From the NCBI GenBank assembly GCA_019418545.1, contig DYBQ01000085.1, positions 1 through 7,879 of the forward strand: 7,879 bases of DNA, read 5' to 3'. Under the pieces are notes generated by a model that ran no database searches, was not told where the DNA came from, and saw nothing but the letters and a program-made list of their open reading frames with translations. Of this stretch, positions 5,808-7,879 are shown piece after piece; position 1 is the first letter of the stretch; every line of letters begins with the position of its first letter. This DNA is from Clostridiales bacterium. GTDB lineage: Bacteria > Bacillota > Clostridia > Oscillospirales > Acutalibacteraceae. Both the position numbers and the translations under genes were made by a program.

Positions 5808-6392
5808 ATGAGTAATTTAGTCCCCTATGTAGTTGAGCAAACCAGCCGTGGAGAGCGTTCGTATGATATTTATTCCCGTTTGCTGAATGACCGTATTATT
5901 ATGTTGACCGATGAAGTGAACAATGTAACGGCCAGCTTGGTGGTAGCACAGCTTTTGTATTTGGAAGGCCAGGACCCGGAAAAGGATATCAGCCTGTATA
6001 TCAACAGCCCCGGCGGCTCTGTAACGGACGGTTTGTCTATTTACGATACGATGCAGTATATTAAATGTGATGTTTCCACCATCTGCATGGGAATGGCCGC
6101 CAGTATGGGTGCTTTCCTTCTGGCTGCAGGAACCAAAGGCAAGCGCTTTGCACTGCCTAACAGTGATATTATGATTCATCAGCCCAGCGGCGGCGCAAAG
6201 GGGCAGGCAACAGATATTCGGATTCATGCCGACCATATTATTGCCACGAAAAAACGGCTGAACCAGATTTTGGCAGAAAAAACCGGCCAGCCTCTTGAAA
6301 TTGTGGAGCGCGATACAGAGCGCGATAACTTCATGACTGCCCAGCAAGCTATGGAGTATGGTATTATTGATAAGGTGATTTATACAAGATAA
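5808..6392 (+). CDS. clpP: ATP-dependent Clp protease proteolytic subunit
   Basis: ClpP forms a barrel of two seven-membered rings whose inner chamber degrades proteins threaded in by ClpX or another Clp ATPase. The protein is 194 residues, the standard length. The serine protease triad is complete: Ser99 in GMAASMGAF, His124 in IMIHQPSGG and Asp173 in ERDTERDNF. The oxyanion block YINSPGGSV is present at 64-72. The N-terminus MSNLVPYVVEQTSRGERSYD aligns closely with the mature form of other ClpPs, leaving no more than a very short propeptide. ATG 5808 has a strong ribosome binding site at 5791-5799. clpX follows after 20 bases with no terminator, so the two subunits of one protease are cotranscribed. 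Regulation may act through the structured leader; no classical heat-shock repressor site is recognised. Confidence 0.98.
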   Translation: MSNLVPYVVEQTSRGERSYDIYSRLLNDRIIMLTDEVNNVTASLVVAQLLYLEGQDPEKDISLYINSPGGSVTDGLSIYDTMQYIKCDVSTICMGMAASMGAFLLAAGTKGKRFALPNSDIMIHQPSGGAKGQATDIRIHADHIIATKKRLNQILAEKTGQPLEIVERDTERDNFMTAQQAMEYGIIDKVIYTR

Positions 6393-6412
6393 TTTTGGGG
6401 ATTGGTGATGAA

Positions 6413-7732
6413 ATGGCAAACAACGATGAGACACAAGACAGAGAGATTTGCTGTTCCTTTTGCGGGAAACCGCAAAGCCAGGCAAGACGTCTGATTGCCG
6501 GTAACGGCGTATATATCTGCGACTCCTGTATTGAGCTGTGCAATTCCATTCTGGATGAGGAAAAGCGGCACTTGGCACCTGCCGCACAGTCTGGTGCTCC
6601 AGCGGCTATGGTGCTTCCCAAACCTCGGGAAATTAAGGAGATGCTGGACGAATATGTGATTGGCCAGGACCGGGCAAAAATAACGCTTTCGGTGGCTGTC
6701 TACAATCATTACAAGCGCCTCTATTATGATGCTGAGGGCGTGGACATTAACAAGAGCAACGTACTGCTGCTTGGACCTACCGGTGTGGGAAAAACTTTTT
6801 TGGCACAGACGCTGGCTAAGCTTTTGGATGTGCCTTTTGCCATTGCTGATGCAACAACCCTGACAGAAGCAGGATATGTAGGCGAAGATGTGGAGAATAT
6901 TCTTCTGCGTCTGATTCAGGCCGCTGATTATGATGTGGAGCGGGCAGAACGGGGCATTATTTATGTGGACGAAATTGATAAGATTGCCCGGAAATCTGAA
7001 AACCCCTCCATTACCCGCGATGTGAGCGGTGAAGGCGTACAGCAGGCTTTGCTGAAAATTTTGGAAGGCACAATAGCCAATGTTCCGCCCCAGGGTGGCC
7101 GAAAGCATCCGCAGCAGGAATTTATCCAAATCAATACGGCCAATATCCTGTTCATCTGCGGCGGTGCGTTTGATGGTTTGGAAAAGGTTGTTTCCAAGCG
7201 TACCACATCGTCGTCTTTGGGATTTGGCGCCGAAGTCCACAGCAAAAAGGAATTGGATACGACTACCTGGATGCGGGACGTAATCCCTCATGATTTGGTC
7301 AAGTTCGGACTGATTCCTGAATTGGTAGGCCGTCTTCCGGTGATTACCGCGCTGGATGGACTGGACAAAGAAGCGCTGGTGCGTATTTTGACCGAGCCCA
7401 AAAACAGCCTGGTCAGCCAATATAAAAAGCTGTTCCTGCTGGATAAGGTGGACCTCTCCTTTACCCATGAGGCACTGGAAGCCATTGCGGAAAAAACGCT
7501 GGAAAGAAAAACCGGCGCCCGCGGCCTTCGTGCCCTGATGGAAGAGGTGCTGACGGAGCTGATGTATAATGTTCCCAGCGACTACACCATTGAACGTGTT
7601 GAAATTACGGCGGATACTGTCCGAAGTGGAAAGACGCCGGTAATTACGTATAACCCTGACCGCAAGCCGGTAAAAATTAAAATGGCCGGCCCACAGTCGT
7701 CAAACAACGGCCGCAGAAATTCTGCGTCGTAA
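6413..7732 (+). CDS. clpX: Clp protease ATP-binding unfoldase subunit
   Basis: ClpX is a hexameric AAA+ unfoldase that recognises tagged proteins and feeds them into ClpP. The protein is 439 residues. The N-terminal zinc-binding domain is complete: Cys14, Cys17, Cys36 and Cys39 (CSFC and CDSC). Walker A is GPTGVGKT at 121-128, the pore-1 loop GYVG at 154-157, Walker B IIYVDE at 182-187, and the RKH loop at 230-232. Arg307 (in GLIPELVGRLPV) is the arginine-finger position and Arg370 in KTGARGLR is sensor 2. The ClpP-docking loop reads LGF (269-271) where many ClpX have IGF, a conservative change. I chose ATG 6413 over TTG 6395 because GGTGAT (6404-6409) sits just upstream and family members start close to this point. 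The C-terminal tail (about the last 20 residues) is short, polar and low in similarity. An intrinsic terminator follows 6 bases after the stop. Confidence 0.98.
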   Translation: MANNDETQDREICCSFCGKPQSQARRLIAGNGVYICDSCIELCNSILDEEKRHLAPAAQSGAPAAMVLPKPREIKEMLDEYVIGQDRAKITLSVAVYNHYKRLYYDAEGVDINKSNVLLLGPTGVGKTFLAQTLAKLLDVPFAIADATTLTEAGYVGEDVENILLRLIQAADYDVERAERGIIYVDEIDKIARKSENPSITRDVSGEGVQQALLKILEGTIANVPPQGGRKHPQQEFIQINTANILFICGGAFDGLEKVVSKRTTSSSLGFGAEVHSKKELDTTTWMRDVIPHDLVKFGLIPELVGRLPVITALDGLDKEALVRILTEPKNSLVSQYKKLFLLDKVDLSFTHEALEAIAEKTLERKTGARGLRALMEEVLTELMYNVPSDYTIERVEITADTVRSGKTPVITYNPDRKPVKIKMAGPQSSNNGRRNSAS

Positions 7733-7738
7733 TACGGG

Positions 7739-7781
7739 AGGCTGCCGCAAACAGGGGTTCCTGCTTTGCGGCGGCCTTTTT
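7739..7781 (+). terminator. Intrinsic terminator after clpX
   Basis: GGCTGCCGCAAACAGG (7740-7755) pairs with 7760-7776 over 16 base pairs, with one G-U wobble and one bulged C, closing a GGTT loop (7756-7759). Five Ts (7777-7781) follow immediately, and A7739 can extend the stem into the T-run. It is GC-rich, lies 7 bases past the clpX stop and ends the clpP-clpX unit. Confidence 0.95.
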
Positions 7782-7859
7782 CGTACTGGATGGCCGGTAA
7801 ATAAAATGCAGCTTGCTGCAAGGCCGTCTTAATCCGTCTGACGTGAGAAAGGAAAAAAC
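7782..7859 (+). other. Spacer between clpX terminator and next gene
   Basis: This 78-base spacer holds a short palindrome, TGCAGC (7807-7812) with GCTGCA (7815-7820), whose 2-base loop makes it more likely a DNA palindrome than an RNA hairpin. TAAAAT at 7802-7807 is a possible -10 box without a matching -35. A promoter for the next gene is expected here because of the terminator, but I cannot identify one with confidence. Confidence 0.4.
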
Positions 7860-7879
7860 ATGAGTACCATGGAGAAAAT
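7860..7879 (+). CDS. Start of next gene, cut by window end (lon suspected from gene order)
   Basis: ATG 7860 is preceded by AGAAAGGA (7846-7853) with a 6-base spacer from AAGGA, a good ribosome binding site. Only MSTMEK and a partial codon are visible, too little to identify a product. In many Clostridia and other bacteria the gene after clpX is lon, the ATP-dependent Lon protease, so that is the leading guess from position alone. Confidence 0.6.

Noticed and set aside
6367..6393. Possible internal clpX promoter, TTGATA with GATAAT
   Set aside because: The spacing is only 15 bases and the boxes lie inside the end of clpP; cotranscription with clpP explains clpX expression well enough.

Overview
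The window is a gene-dense stretch of a low-to-mid GC Gram-positive chromosome. Every gene I can support lies on the + strand. The order tig-clpP-clpX followed by a new reading frame, the rnhB-yraN overlap, the AAAGGAG-type ribosome binding sites and the long-type threonine synthase all fit a member of the Firmicutes, class Clostridia. The balanced base composition suggests an Oscillospiraceae/Ruminococcaceae-like gut anaerobe, but that placement is inference and no rRNA is present to test it.

Positions 1-1763 hold three overlapping genes: the 3' part of rnhB (RNase HII), yraN (UPF0102, nuclease-like fold) and an M19 (renal dipeptidase-like) metallopeptidase. They overlap by 8 bases and 1 base, so they are almost certainly one transcript with coupled translation. 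A strong-looking promoter at 1789-1817 then drives thrC (threonine synthase, read from a TTG start) and a calcineurin-like metallophosphoesterase whose ATG overlaps the thrC stop codon by one base.

An AT-rich gap of 201 bases (4072-4272) carries an extended -10 promoter and a strong ribosome binding site in front of tig (trigger factor). Behind tig, a 242-base gap (5566-5807) with clear RNA-folding potential leads to clpP and, 20 bases further on, clpX. A textbook intrinsic terminator (7739-7781) closes the unit. The first six codons of another gene begin at 7860; from the known gene order this is probably lon, but the visible sequence cannot prove it.

Functionally the right half is a protein quality-control block: trigger factor meets nascent chains at the ribosome, ClpX unfolds substrates and ClpP degrades them. 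The left half combines genome maintenance (RNase HII), peptide turnover and threonine synthesis. I found no mobile element, CRISPR array, tRNA, phage gene or unfamiliar multi-gene system. The least explained part is the clpP leader, with a nearly perfect 16-bp hairpin that is not a terminator, a second nested fold, and an open 60-codon frame that runs into the clpP start.
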